Origin: Brevibacterium linens ATCC 9172 | GTDB taxonomy: Bacteria; Actinomycetota; Actinomycetes; Actinomycetales; Brevibacteriaceae | Assembly: GCF_900169165.1 (NCBI RefSeq) | Contig: NZ_FXYY01000023.1 | Location: 1 to 52,118 of the forward strand | Direction of reading: 5' to 3' | DNA length: 52,118 bases | Part shown: positions 1 through 9,094 of the stretch, one piece after another | How positions within the stretch are numbered: the stretch's first letter is position 1 | Layout of the letters: each line of letters opens with the position of its first letter | Notes under the pieces: model-generated | The model's input: the letters and a program-made list of their open reading frames with translations, nothing else | What the model was told of the DNA's origin: nothing | Databases searched by the model: none | Position numbers and translations under genes: made by a program

Positions 1-128
1 GAACGGCAGGCTGGAACACCTACGTGGATCGGCGCTGGGGTTCCGGAACCTCACCCACTACATCGCCCGAAGCTTGCTCGAGACGGGAGGATTCAGACCC
101 CGATTACACCCCTAACTGCGAAGAGCCC
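1..128 (+). mobile_element. Right end of an ISL3-family insertion sequence
   Basis: The window opens inside an IS. The transposase tail ends at the stop codon 113-115, and directly after it the bases AACTGCGAAGAGCC read on the reverse strand as GGCTCTTCGCAGTT, which resembles the GGCTCTTC-type terminal inverted repeats of the ISL3 family. The element therefore ends near 127-128, and sequence to the right is host DNA. The left end and any 8-bp target duplication lie outside the window, so the family call rests on the transposase tail plus this terminus. Confidence 0.75.
2..115 (+). CDS. ISL3-family transposase, C-terminal fragment (partial)
   Basis: An open frame runs from the window edge to TAA at 113-115 and encodes a 37-residue tail that contains LRGSALGFRNLTHYIARSLL and ends in RPRLHP. 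The NGRLE-LRG-ALGFRNLT pattern is the conserved C-terminal end of ISL3-type transposases, which catalyse DDE transposition. The start codon and catalytic residues are outside the window. Whether the full gene is intact cannot be judged here. Confidence 0.8.
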   Translation, partial: NGRLEHLRGSALGFRNLTHYIARSLLETGGFRPRLHP

Positions 129-280
129 TTTTAGGTGAGTTTTTGAGCACTATAGTGGTTACATGCGTTGGAAAGTTGGTTGGTTCTTAGCTCTTCTTTC
201 GGAAAGCTGCAGGACCTTGACTTTCCGAAAGCCGTGCCTCGATTTCGCGCTGGTCTTCTATGCCAAGGAGTTGTCCCATT

Positions 281-1447
281 TTGAATCTAACTATCGTTGG
301 TGCCGGGTACGTCGGCCTGTCCAATGCCGTCGTTCTCGCTCAGCACCACTATGTCACCGCTGTCGATTTGTCCAGCGACAGAGTAGATCTCATCAACCGG
401 GGCATCTCGCCTATCATCGATCCCGAGATTTCGGACTTCTTAGCAACCAAGAAGTTGGATCTCACAGCGACCACGGCCGGCGACAAGGCCTATGCGGCTG
501 CAGATGTTGTCATTATCGCCACGCCTACCAACTACGACGAGAACTCAAACTTCTTTGACACCTCGACAGTGGAATCTGTACTCGATCAAGTCCTCGCGGT
601 GAATTCGAATGCGCTGGTAGTTATCAAATCGACCGTTCCAGTGGGCTTCACGAAACAACTGCGAAGCGAGCATCCGGAGGCTCGGATCGTATTTTCCCCT
701 GAGTTCTTGCGCGAAGGCAGAGCTCTCTACGACAACTTGCACCCCTCACGCATTGTGGTTGGAGATACCGGGCCCGATGGGAAGCTGTTTGCGGACCTGC
801 TTGTCGAGGGTGCCCTCGATGAAGATGTACCTGTCCTTCTCACCGATGCTACTGAGGCCGAAGCGATCAAACTGTTTGCGAACACGTTCCTCGCAGTTCG
901 CGTGGCCTATTTCAATGAACTTGATACCTACGCGGCGACCCACGGACTCAACACAGCTCAACTCATTGAAGGGGTCGGTCTTGACCCTAGGATCGGCAAC
1001 CACTACAACAACCCGTCCTTTGGATATGGAGGCTACTGCCTGCCGAAGGACACCAAACAGCTGCTTGCCAACTACCAAGAAGTCCCACAGAACCTTATTC
1101 AGGCAGTCGTGTCTTCGAACACGACGCGAAAAGACTTCGTGGCTTCGGATGTTTTGGCTCTCGAACCTTCTGTAGTTGGGGTGTATCGGCTTGTTATGAA
1201 GAGCGGGTCCGACAACTTCCGCGAATCCGCTATTCAAGGAATCATGAAGCGGATCAAAGCTAAGGGAATTGAAGTCATCGTCTATGAGCCGGAACTCGCA
1301 GACGATGAATTCTTCCGTTCCGAGGTGGTGCGCGACCTCGATGAGTTCAAACAGCGGTCAGATGTCATCCTTGCTAACCGTAAGGCTTCCGCACTGTCCG
1401 ATGTTGCCGAAAAGATCTACACCCGCGACATCTACGAACGAGACTGA
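281..1447 (+). CDS. ugd: UDP-glucose 6-dehydrogenase
   Basis: Oxidises UDP-glucose to UDP-glucuronate with two NAD+, in the cytoplasm, supplying polysaccharide precursors. The N-terminal Rossmann motif GAGYVGLS, the conserved FSPEFLREG and [17 protein letters not shown] segments and the catalytic Cys in [12 protein letters not shown] are all present; the 388-residue length matches the short (E. coli-type) class. An ATG at 260 is in frame, but TTG 281 is the likelier start: AAGGAG lies at 265-270, ten bases before it, and the protein then begins directly with the NAD-binding strand. The sequence resembles enterobacterial Ugd unusually closely for an actinobacterium and its codons look less G+C-biased than downstream genes. 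It stands immediately after an IS end, so acquisition by transfer is plausible. It converges on wecB. Confidence 0.93.
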   Translation: MNLTIVGAGYVGLSNAVVLAQHHYVTAVDLSSDRVDLINRGISPIIDPEISDFLATKKLDLTATTAGDKAYAAADVVIIATPTNYDENSNFFDTSTVESVLDQVLAVNSNALVVIKSTVPVGFTKQLRSEHPEARIVFSPEFLREGRALYDNLHPSRIVVGDTGPDGKLFADLLVEGALDEDVPVLLTDATEAEAIKLFANTFLAVRVAYFNELDTYAATHGLNTAQLIEGVGLDPRIGNHYNNPSFGYGGYCLPKDTKQLLANYQEVPQNLIQAVVSSNTTRKDFVASDVLALEPSVVGVYRLVMKSGSDNFRESAIQGIMKRIKAKGIEVIVYEPELADDEFFRSEVVRDLDEFKQRSDVILANRKASALSDVAEKIYTRDIYERD

Positions 1448-1479
1448 CACCTCAACAAGACGCTGCCGCAATCTTCTCG

Positions 1480-1496
1480 TTCTGGCGATACCAGAA
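1480..1496. terminator. Small hairpin between convergent ugd and wecB
   Basis: TTCTGG and CCAGAA form a 6-bp stem around a 5-base loop, in the 69-bp gap between the two convergent stop codons. It may work in both directions, but there is no clear T-tract, so support is modest. Confidence 0.4.
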
Positions 1497-1516
1497 ACGC
1501 CAGGTCGATGGCCAGG

Positions 1517-2671
1517 TCAGGTATTGGTCGGGTCGAATTCTGCTCGGCGCTCACCAACCCCGAGCAGCTCCTCGATGGCAGCGACTGACCTCGCAGCAGC
1601 CAATCCGTCGCCGTACGGGTTGATGGCCTTGGCCATGGTCCGATACGCGTTGAGGTCGTCAAAGAGTCGAGAAGTTTCTGCGACGATTCTTTGGGTGTCA
1701 GTACCGACAAGAGCCACCGAACCGGCGTCCACAGCCTCCGGCCGTTCGGTGTTCTCCCTCATGACGAGCACAGGTTTGCCAAGGCTCGGTGCCTCTTCTT
1801 GGATACCGCCTGAATCGGTGAGGATTACGTCCGAAGCGGCCATTACAGTAGTGAACTCGCCATAGGACAGCGGCTCAGTGACCAGAACGTTGTCGAAGTC
1901 CCGGACACGCGGTAGGACAGCCTCTCGCACTAGTGGGTTGCGATGGGCTGGAAGCAGAACGAGCAGTTCGGGGCGCGTAGATGCCAGCTCGGCTAACGCA
2001 TTGCCAATATTCTCCATCGAAGAGCCGAGGTTCTCGCGACGGTGAGTAGTAACCAGCAGCTTTGGACAGTCGGATGCCACGTAGTTGGCGGTTGCTCTAT
2101 CTGCCGGCGAGACCTTCATCTCGACAGCGATTCGGAGGGCATCAATGACGGTGTTTCCAGTAACGACGACGTCGGCAGGATAGATACCTTCGGCAATCAG
2201 GTTTTCGCGTGATCGCGCCGTTGGTGCCAAATGAAGCGATGAGATTTGGCTTGTCAGTTTGCGGTTGGCCTCTTCCGGGAAAGGACTCTGGAGGTTACCC
2301 GAACGAAGGCCCGCTTCGAGATGAATCACGGGAATGCCGCGGTTGAAGGAAGCGATAGCCGCTCCCATCACAGTGGTCGTATCTCCTTGGACGAGAATTG
2401 CGTCTGGACGCTCCAATGCGAGAACGCTGTCGAGCTCACCGATAACACGCGACGCTATTCCGTTGAGGGTCTGACCGTTGGACATGATGTTGAGGTCAAT
2501 ATCTGGAACTACGCCGAACAGCTCATTGACCTGATCGAGCATCTCGCGGTGCTGAGCCGTCACCAGCGTCCGCGAACGCAGCTTCGCACTCGATTCGATT
2601 GCGCGAACGACGGGCGCCACCTTGATGGCTTCGGGCCTTGTACCGAACACTGTGAGAACTGTCGGGGTCAT
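1517..2671 (-). CDS. wecB: UDP-N-acetylglucosamine 2-epimerase (non-hydrolysing)
   Basis: Interconverts UDP-GlcNAc and UDP-ManNAc in the cytoplasm, the first committed step to ManNAc or ManNAcA in surface polymers. It shows the family's N-terminal GTRPEAIK, VQGDTTT, HLEAGLRS, THRRENLG and the UDP-binding LTDSGGIQEEAPSLGKPVL with RENTERPEA. At 384 residues it has normal length. ATG 2671 is preferred over GTG 2677 because AGGAG lies seven bases ahead of the ATG and only one ahead of the GTG. It is divergent from wecC, whose enzyme uses its product, so the two probably form one divergent pathway unit. Confidence 0.95.
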   Translation of the reverse strand: MTPTVLTVFGTRPEAIKVAPVVRAIESSAKLRSRTLVTAQHREMLDQVNELFGVVPDIDLNIMSNGQTLNGIASRVIGELDSVLALERPDAILVQGDTTTVMGAAIASFNRGIPVIHLEAGLRSGNLQSPFPEEANRKLTSQISSLHLAPTARSRENLIAEGIYPADVVVTGNTVIDALRIAVEMKVSPADRATANYVASDCPKLLVTTHRRENLGSSMENIGNALAELASTRPELLVLLPAHRNPLVREAVLPRVRDFDNVLVTEPLSYGEFTTVMAASDVILTDSGGIQEEAPSLGKPVLVMRENTERPEAVDAGSVALVGTDTQRIVAETSRLFDDLNAYRTMAKAINPYGDGLAAARSVAAIEELLGVGERRAEFDPTNT

Positions 2672-2848
2672 TTTCACACTCCTGCTCAGGAATAGTTCGA
2701 AGCCAGTTCAGTTGGCAGGTCTCTCGCCCTCTGCTTAGGCACTTCCCTAATGATATGTGCGATCCGCGCTCTGTACCCCTAAGGTTTCCAATGCATGCGC
2801 TCAGGTAACATCAGAAGTCGTTCATCTCGAGTTTGGAGCATCACTCAC
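2672..2848. promoter_or_regulatory. Divergent wecB/wecC promoter region
   Basis: These 177 bases separate two divergent genes of one pathway and must carry both promoters. A segment around 2746-2760 is noticeably A+T-richer than its surroundings. No confident -35/-10 pair or operator palindrome was recognised. Confidence 0.45.
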
Positions 2849-4108
2849 ATGCCGCCCACCGCCACCTCTCAACGCCCTTCGGTCGCCGTCATCGGCCTCG
2901 GATACATCGGTCTTCCGACCGCGGCCGTTCTAGCCAGTTCGGGCGCAGAGGTCGTCGGGGTCGATATCAACGCCGATGCCGTGGCCACGATCAACGCCGG
3001 TCAAGTTCCTTTCGTCGAGCCGGACATGGCGACGACAGTGGCCGGTGTCGTCTCTCAGGGTTATCTGCGGGCCACGACCGAGACCCCGCACGCGGACAAC
3101 TACATCGTCGCGGTGCCGACGCCGTTCAAGGACGGGCACGAACCTGATCTGTCCTACATCGAGACTGCGGGCAAACAGATCGCTCCCCTGCTTGAGGGCA
3201 ACGAGCTCATCATCCTCGAATCGACTTCGCCTCCCGGAGCAACGGAGTTCCTGGCAGAGACGATCATCAAGGCTCGCCCTGATCTCACCCTCAAGCCAGG
3301 CAATGCGCAGACCGTCTACTTCGCGCACTGCCCTGAACGTGTGCTGCCCGGCCGGATCATGATCGAGCTGCGGACGAATGATCGCATCGTCGGCACCCTC
3401 AACGGCAACGCCGGTGAGCGTGCGCGTGACCTGTACGAACTGTTCTGTGAGGGCGAGTTCCTCATGACCGACGCTCGCACTGCGGAGATGGCGAAGCTGA
3501 CCGAGAACGCTTACCGCGACGTCAACATCGCCTTCGCCAACGAACTGTCGGTGATCTCCGACGGACTCGACATCAACGTCTGGGAGCTCATCAAGCTCGC
3601 GAACCACCACCCTCGAGTCAATATCCTGCAGCCCGGCCCCGGAGTCGGCGGCCACTGCATTGCGGTTGACCCGTGGTTCATCGTCTCCACTGCACCCGAT
3701 CAGTCGTCACTGATCCGCACCGCTCGTGAGGTCAACGATTCGAAGCCTGGTTATGTGCTCGACAAACTCCTCCCCCAGGCCCGTCGCATCCAGGATGTGC
3801 AGGTCGCGGCGCTGGGCCTGGCGTTCAAGCCGAACATCGATGACCTGCGGGAGAGCCCTGCCCGGCAGATCGTCGGGCAGCTCGCCGATGCGCTCCCGGA
3901 AGCCGACATCATGGCAGTGGAGCCGAACATCGACAGCCTGCCCGCGGAACTCGAAGAGCGCGACAATGTCGCTCTCACTGAGGTGAACGAAGCCATTCGC
4001 GCGGCCGATATCGTGCTGCTGCTCGTCGACCACAACGAGTTCACTCGCATCGACCGAACCCTGCTGACGCAGAAGATCGTCCACGATACGCGTGGGGTGT
4101 GGGGCTGA
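2849..4108 (+). CDS. wecC: UDP-N-acetyl-D-mannosamine dehydrogenase
   Basis: Oxidises UDP-ManNAc to UDP-ManNAcA with NAD+, a four-electron oxidation in the UDP-glucose/GDP-mannose dehydrogenase family. Seen: the Rossmann motif GLGYIGLPTAAVLA near the N-terminus, PERVLPG, the central helix TENAYRDVNIAFANEL, and the catalytic Cys in GPGVGGHCIAVDPWF, followed by the C-terminal UDP-binding domain with AFKPNIDDLRESPA. From ATG 2849 it has 419 residues. An upstream in-frame ATG (2795) would add a basic, unconserved 18-residue tail; a GGAG at 2834-2837 supports the later start. The context is the divergent wecB. It differs from ugd upstream, so the locus can make two different uronic acids. Confidence 0.93.
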   Translation: MPPTATSQRPSVAVIGLGYIGLPTAAVLASSGAEVVGVDINADAVATINAGQVPFVEPDMATTVAGVVSQGYLRATTETPHADNYIVAVPTPFKDGHEPDLSYIETAGKQIAPLLEGNELIILESTSPPGATEFLAETIIKARPDLTLKPGNAQTVYFAHCPERVLPGRIMIELRTNDRIVGTLNGNAGERARDLYELFCEGEFLMTDARTAEMAKLTENAYRDVNIAFANELSVISDGLDINVWELIKLANHHPRVNILQPGPGVGGHCIAVDPWFIVSTAPDQSSLIRTAREVNDSKPGYVLDKLLPQARRIQDVQVAALGLAFKPNIDDLRESPARQIVGQLADALPEADIMAVEPNIDSLPAELEERDNVALTEVNEAIRAADIVLLLVDHNEFTRIDRTLLTQKIVHDTRGVWG

Positions 4109-4150
4109 GTCTCGAGACGCTTCTCGTGTAACTAACTCCTCCGCACACAA

Positions 4151-4193
4151 ATGTCGTGGGCCGGCCTGCAATCTGCAGGCCGGCCCACGGCAT
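4151..4193. terminator. Strong hairpin 3' of wecC
   Basis: A 20-bp stem (one G-U pair) with a 3-base loop: GTGGGCCGGCCTGCA at 4156-4170 is the exact complement of 4174-4188, and pairing extends to 4151 and 4193. A TTTCCTT stretch follows on the + strand. It lies between convergent genes and most likely terminates wecC. Confidence 0.8.
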
Positions 4194-4226
4194 TCGAGTT
4201 TCCTTCAGCGGGATCACACCTCCGGT

Positions 4227-4259
4227 TCTCCGGCCTCCGTTGAGAACGGAGGCCGGAGA
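4227..4259. terminator. Strong hairpin 3' of the adhesin gene
   Basis: A perfect 15-bp stem (CTCCGGCCTCCGTT and its complement) with the 3-base loop GAG ends eight bases from the adhesin stop codon. It most likely terminates the minus-strand adhesin transcript. It forms a back-to-back pair with the hairpin at 4151-4193. Confidence 0.8.
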
Positions 4260-4266
4260 CCGACTG

Positions 4267-7200
4267 TCAGGCGCGCCTCCTACGTGTGGTGTAGAAGTAC
4301 ACTCCAGCACCCACTGCGATCAGCGCGAGGCCCGCTGCCAGTGCACCCCACGGGGACATGCCGGTCCGCGGCAGAGGTCCACCGTCACCCGGCTTTCCTG
4401 GATCGCCCGGGTCACCGGGCTTGCCCGGATCACCCGGATCGCCAGGTCTACTTGGCTCGTCCGGCACCTCGTCGGCCTCGATCGAGTTCGTCAAGGTCAC
4501 CTCAACAGTGGTGTTCTCACCGATCGTCACAGTGTCCTCACTGAACTTGTGATCGGTCCACTCACCACCTTCGATCGCGACCGGAGCCGCCTCCTTGAGG
4601 GTGAGCTCCGCACCGTATGGCAGAGCACTGCTGGTCGCGACTGTGCCGTCGGCCTTGACCACGAGCTCACCGTTGCCGGCCTCGAAACCGTCACCGGCCG
4701 GGTAGGAGTACTCGACCACGAACTCGGTGGTCGGGTTCACCAGGTCTGCTCCCGATCCGTCAAGAGCCTTGACCACGGAGAAGTGACCCGCACCCCGCTC
4801 ATTCTCATTCGTGAGCAGGACGTCCACCGTCGTCCCGTCACCGATCGTGAGCGTATCCGTGCTGAACTCGAAGTCCACCCACGTACCGCCCTCGATCTTC
4901 ACGGGTTCGACCTCGGTCAGGGCCACCTCGGCGCCGTAGGGCAGAGGATCGCTCTTGACGGTCTCACCGTCGGCCTTGACCACGAGCTCACCCTTGCCGC
5001 CTTCGAAACCGTTGCCGGCGGGGTAGGAGTACTCAACGGTGAACTCCGTGTCTGCGGGCACGAGGCCCGCACCGGTTCCCTCGACGGCCTTCGTCACGGA
5101 GAAGTATCCGTCGTTGAGTCCGATCGTGTTCGTCAACGTGACCTCAGTCGTCGTGCCGTCCCCGATGGTGACAGTCTCCGGGCTGAACTCGTGACTGATC
5201 CACTCGCCGCCTTCGGGCGCCTCCGGGGCGACCTCGGACAGCGTGACCTTCGCACCGTACGGCAGCGCTTCACTGGTGGCGACCGTTCCATCGGCCTTCA
5301 CCACAAGCTCACCCTTACCGGCATCGAAACCATTGCCAGCCGGGTACGAATACTCAACGGTGAACTCGGTGCCATCAGACACCAATCCGGCACCTGATCC
5401 CTCGAGCGCCTTGACGACGGAGAAGTGGCCCGAGTTGAGGTCGTGCTCGTTCGTCAGGAGGATATCGACCGTCGTACCGTCACCGATCGTGAACGTGTCC
5501 GTGCTGAACTCGAAGTCCACCCACGTACCGCCTTCGACCTTCACGGGTTCGACCTCGGCCAGAGTCACCTCGGCGCCATAGGGCAGAGGATCGCTCTTCA
5601 CGGTCTTGCCGTCGGCCTTCACCTTGAGCTCACCCTTACCGGCGTCGAAACCGTTGCCATCCGGGTAGGAGTACTCGACGGTGAACTCGGTGTCTTCAGG
5701 CACGAGACCCTTACCGGATCCCTCCACAGCCTTCGTCACGGAGAAGTAGCCCTCGTTAAGGCCGTAGGTGTTCGTCAGCTTCACCTCGGCGGTGGTGCCG
5801 TCACCGATGGTCACGGTCGATGGGCTGAACTCGTAGCCCTCCCACGTCGCGCCTTCGACGTTGATCGGCTCCGCCTCCGTCAGGTGCACCTTGGCACCAT
5901 ACGGCAGCTGTTCGCTGGTGACGGCCGTGCCGTCTGCGGACACCTCGAACTGGCCCTTACCAGCCTCGAAGCCCTTGCCTGCCTCGTACTCGTAGTGGAC
6001 GAGGAAGCTGGCATCGTCCGGCAGCAGTCCGGAGCCTGCACCGTCGAGCTCCTTGGCCACGGAGAAGTTGCCGGTATTGAGCTCGATGGCGTTGTCCAGG
6101 ACGACCGAGGTGGTCTCATCCTTGCCGATCATCACGACGTTGCCCTCGGTCCAGGAGACATCCGTCCAGGTGCCGCCCTCAGGGTTCTTCGGGGCGACCT
6201 CTTCGAGAGTCACCTGCGCACCGGCAGGCAGATCCTTAACGACCACCGGCTCACCGCCGGGAGTCACCGTGATCTCCCCCTTGCCGGCATCGAAGTTCGG
6301 GCCTTCAGGGTAGGAGTACTTCACGGTGAATTCGGCGTCGTCGGCCACCAGATGTTTGCCGGTGCCGCTGACCTTCTTCTCGAGGCTGAAAGCACCGAGG
6401 TCGAGTTCGATCGTGTTCGTCAGCGTGACACCGAACGTGGTCTTGTCACCGATCTTGAACGTCGAGTGATCGAAGCTCGAGCCGGTCCAGGTTGCTGCCG
6501 CGATCGGTCCGGGCTGGACCTCCGCGAGCGTCACCTGCGTGTCGTACGGCAGCGGATCGCTGGAGACAGCCTTTCCGTCGTTGAGGACGGTGAGGCTGCC
6601 GGTTCCCTTGCCGTTCTCAGCGCCGAGTGCCTCGGGCAGCTCGTAGGTGTAGTCGACCGTGAAGGCGACATCGTCACCGACGAGGTGCGAAGCATCGCCC
6701 TTGACGACCTTCTGCACGGAGAAGTCGCCGTTGTTCCACGTGATCGGGTTGTCCAGATCGATGGTGACGACCTGATCCTTGGTCACGGTGAACTCGGACT
6801 GGCTGAACTCGGGCACGCCCCAGCTTCCGCCCTCAGGATCGACAGGAGTGACCTCTTCGAGGGTGACGGTGGCGCCGGCCGGAATCTCCGGGCTGGCCTC
6901 AGAGGTCTCACCGGCTGCAACAGTGAGCTCACCGGAGCCGCCGTCGAAGCCGTTGATTCCCTCATAGCTGTACTTCACGATGAATTCGGTGCCCTCCGGG
7001 ATGAGCTCCTGTCCATCGCCCGAGGTCGACTTCTTCACCTGGAACTGTCCGACGTCCTGCGTGATCGTGTTCGTCACGTCGACTGTCACGGTCTTGTCCT
7101 CACCGATGGTGAGAGTGTCATGCGACAGTTTCGGGTCACCCCATGTCGCACCGGGCACGTTCGGCAGGCCGATCTCCTTGAGCGTCAACACTGCACCGAT

Positions 7201-8817
7201 CGGGAGGTCACCGCTTTCGACAGTGTCACCGTTGGCCGGCAGCTTCAGCTCTCCGGAGCCGGCGGCGATGCCCTTCGCGTCGTCTGCCGGGTAGCTGTAG
7301 GCCAGGGTGTATTCTGCATCGTTCGGCAGCGAAACGTCATCGGGGTTGTTGATGGACTTCTTCGCTTGGAAGGTGTCTTTATTGAGAACCGCACGGTTCT
7401 TGAGGGTCAGCTTCGTGACCTTCCCAAGGTTCTTGTTCTCAGCGCTGAAGGTCAGTTCTGTGACCTCGTTGCCGTCGGCGTCGACGATCACCGGGTCATC
7501 CCAAGTGACGTTTGCCGGGTCGGTCGGCTTGATCTCATTGATCGTGACAGTGGTGCCACGCCAGATCTCCGGGCTGGTGAGTGAACCACCGGCATGGAAC
7601 TTGCCGGTCCGCTCCTGCGGCTCCTGCCCCTCCTCGTGGTAGGTGTACTTGATCTCGAACTCGGGGTGCAGAGTCGTGTCACCCGTGAGTTCCTTCTCGA
7701 TCTGGAACTTGCCGAAGTTGCGTCCGACGACGTTGCCGCCACCGGAGTAGCGAGTAGTGCTCGCACGCTCGATCTTCTTGGTTTCACCGTCGATGGTCCA
7801 CTCGGCGCCGTTGTAGAAGACACGGTTGCCGTTCGCATCGAGCTTGCCGGGAGTGTTGACGTCGACCTTCCACTGGACCTGGTAGAACGATCCGTCGGTG
7901 CCGCGGGTGCAGGGAACGCTCTTGCCCTGGTTGGTCGTGCATTCTCCCGCCGAGTATCCCGAGCCCAGTCCCGCCTCGGTAGTGAAGGAGGCAGTGAGGT
8001 CGGCGTTGCTCCACTTCACTTTGTCGGTCGGGACGGTCCTGTAATCCAGTCCTTCGCGGCCCCAACTGTTGTAGCTGATCGATTTGGCTTGCAGGACGCG
8101 AGGGTAGGTGCCGTCCTTGACCAGGGTGTAGTCATCGGTGTCCATGACATCGGTGACAGAGACCTTCTGGCCGATGCCCATTCCCTGCTCTCCTGCGGGG
8201 ACGTTGACCGTCCAGATGATCTGGTCGTTGATGTTGTCGTACCAACCCCATTTGCCTTGGCCCTGCGAACCGTGCTCACAGTTGCTGTCGCACCAGTTCG
8301 CGTTCTTGAGGATGGTGACTTTGTTTTCGAAACCACCGATGTCATAGGTGTGTTCGATTGTCTCAGTGTTCGTGAACGTCGACTGCACAGTGAGGTAGAA
8401 CGAACCGGAAACGTCGTAGGGGTTGTTCTCGATGAAGTCTTCGTCCGCCGTGCACGTGATGTGGTTGTTCTGCACGAGGCATTCGCCGGCTGGGTCGCCG
8501 TCCGGACCTGTGAGCGCGAACCGGTCGTTCGAAGCATTGAGTCCTTCGGGCAGGTCGAGCGACACCGTCACCGGGTTCTGGGCCTCGCCTTCGATCTTCC
8601 ACGAGACGTTGAGTCGCTGGTTGGTGCCGCTGGGGAACTCTTCTTTTTCGAAGCTGATATCGGTGAAGACGATCGGGCTGCCCTCAGCGGGAGCCTGGGT
8701 GTTCGCGCTCGCCGCCTGCGGCAGGATCATCGCCGAGCTGAGCGCCACGAGGAGCGTCAGCAAATAGATGGTGAAGCGCTTCAACCGGTTAGGCGGCGCC
8801 TCGAGATTTTCAAGCAT
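4267..8817 (-). CDS. LPXTG-anchored surface adhesin with ten DUF5979-type repeats
   Basis: A 1516-residue secreted, wall-anchored protein. From ATG 8817 (AAGGA five bases upstream) a signal peptide runs to about residue 38 (ASA cleavage). Residues about 45-370 look like an SdrG/SDR-Ig-type adhesin head with conserved Cys pairs. Ten tandem domains of 107-112 residues begin at about residues 371, 483, 592, 699, 810, 918, 1025, 1132, 1239 and 1346, each opening with F(S/Q)-x-x-K and ending in a TLTN-like strand; this is the DUF5979 pattern of stalk domains. A Gly-Pro-Asp/Lys collagen-like linker leads to LPRTG (1482-1486), a membrane segment and a basic RRRR tail. An in-frame start 28 codons upstream has no good ribosome site. 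Neighbour: the divergent LAL regulator. Role in adhesion is inferred from architecture; the ligand is unknown. Confidence 0.9.
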   Translation of the reverse strand: MLENLEAPPNRLKRFTIYLLTLLVALSSAMILPQAASANTQAPAEGSPIVFTDISFEKEEFPSGTNQRLNVSWKIEGEAQNPVTVSLDLPEGLNASNDRFALTGPDGDPAGECLVQNNHITCTADEDFIENNPYDVSGSFYLTVQSTFTNTETIEHTYDIGGFENKVTILKNANWCDSNCEHGSQGQGKWGWYDNINDQIIWTVNVPAGEQGMGIGQKVSVTDVMDTDDYTLVKDGTYPRVLQAKSISYNSWGREGLDYRTVPTDKVKWSNADLTASFTTEAGLGSGYSAGECTTNQGKSVPCTRGTDGSFYQVQWKVDVNTPGKLDANGNRVFYNGAEWTIDGETKKIERASTTRYSGGGNVVGRNFGKFQIEKELTGDTTLHPEFEIKYTYHEEGQEPQERTGKFHAGGSLTSPEIWRGTTVTINEIKPTDPANVTWDDPVIVDADGNEVTELTFSAENKNLGKVTKLTLKNRAVLNKDTFQAKKSINNPDDVSLPNDAEYTLAYSYPADDAKGIAAGSGELKLPANGDTVESGDLPIGAVLTLKEIGLPNVPGATWGDPKLSHDTLTIGEDKTVTVDVTNTITQDVGQFQVKKSTSGDGQELIPEGTEFIVKYSYEGINGFDGGSGELTVAAGETSEASPEIPAGATVTLEEVTPVDPEGGSWGVPEFSQSEFTVTKDQVVTIDLDNPITWNNGDFSVQKVVKGDASHLVGDDVAFTVDYTYELPEALGAENGKGTGSLTVLNDGKAVSSDPLPYDTQVTLAEVQPGPIAAATWTGSSFDHSTFKIGDKTTFGVTLTNTIELDLGAFSLEKKVSGTGKHLVADDAEFTVKYSYPEGPNFDAGKGEITVTPGGEPVVVKDLPAGAQVTLEEVAPKNPEGGTWTDVSWTEGNVVMIGKDETTSVVLDNAIELNTGNFSVAKELDGAGSGLLPDDASFLVHYEYEAGKGFEAGKGQFEVSADGTAVTSEQLPYGAKVHLTEAEPINVEGATWEGYEFSPSTVTIGDGTTAEVKLTNTYGLNEGYFSVTKAVEGSGKGLVPEDTEFTVEYSYPDGNGFDAGKGELKVKADGKTVKSDPLPYGAEVTLAEVEPVKVEGGTWVDFEFSTDTFTIGDGTTVDILLTNEHDLNSGHFSVVKALEGSGAGLVSDGTEFTVEYSYPAGNGFDAGKGELVVKADGTVATSEALPYGAKVTLSEVAPEAPEGGEWISHEFSPETVTIGDGTTTEVTLTNTIGLNDGYFSVTKAVEGTGAGLVPADTEFTVEYSYPAGNGFEGGKGELVVKADGETVKSDPLPYGAEVALTEVEPVKIEGGTWVDFEFSTDTLTIGDGTTVDVLLTNENERGAGHFSVVKALDGSGADLVNPTTEFVVEYSYPAGDGFEAGNGELVVKADGTVATSSALPYGAELTLKEAAPVAIEGGEWTDHKFSEDTVTIGENTTVEVTLTNSIEADEVPDEPSRPGDPGDPGKPGDPGDPGKPGDGGPLPRTGMSPWGALAAGLALIAVGAGVYFYTTRRRRA
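4465..7707 (-). repeat. Ten tandem ~321-bp coding repeats (DUF5979-type)
   Basis: Repeat starts (first base of the conserved Phe codon, minus strand) are at 7707, 7371, 7044, 6723, 6390, 6066, 5745, 5424, 5103 and 4782. The last four intervals are exactly 321 bp. These four units alternate in type (VTKAVEG, VVKALEG, VTKAVEG, VVKALDG), showing that a 642-bp two-domain unit was duplicated recently. Earlier units are more diverged. Confidence 0.9.
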
Positions 8818-8964
8818 TCTTGTCCTTCTGGTAACAGGATGAATTGGCCGCTCGCCTCCCCCAGAGGCAGGGCGGTAGGCCGTACGCAAGCACGAAACCA
8901 CGCACGGCAGACGTCGCGTCGACCCTATGAAGAAGTGACAGTAGACTGTGAGGAAAGTGAGAAT

Positions 8965-9011
8965 ATTGGAGCGATTTCACCCTTGATTTCACCCCCGCAC
9001 GACGCTCCAAT
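8965..9011. promoter_or_regulatory. Candidate operator between adhesin and LAL regulator
   Basis: ATTGGAGCG (8965-8973) and its exact complement CGCTCCAAT (9003-9011) flank two direct copies of GATTTCACCC (8973-8982 and 8985-8994). The inverted repeats are 38 bp centre to centre. The cluster sits in the divergent promoter region, about 150-200 bases upstream of the adhesin start, and is a candidate binding site for the adjacent LuxR-type regulator. No binding data exist here. Confidence 0.5.
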
Positions 9012-9094
9012 GTCGGTTTTCGATCGGAGAGAGTGCGAGCAGCTGCCGGCGGGTGTCTTCGGCCCGAATGCTCAGCGGAAGGAGCAAGCCAGCT

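Noticed and set aside
4156..7584. Long plus-strand frames across the adhesin gene
   Set aside because: They are antisense to the repeat array; their periodic sequence reflects the repeats, not a second gene.
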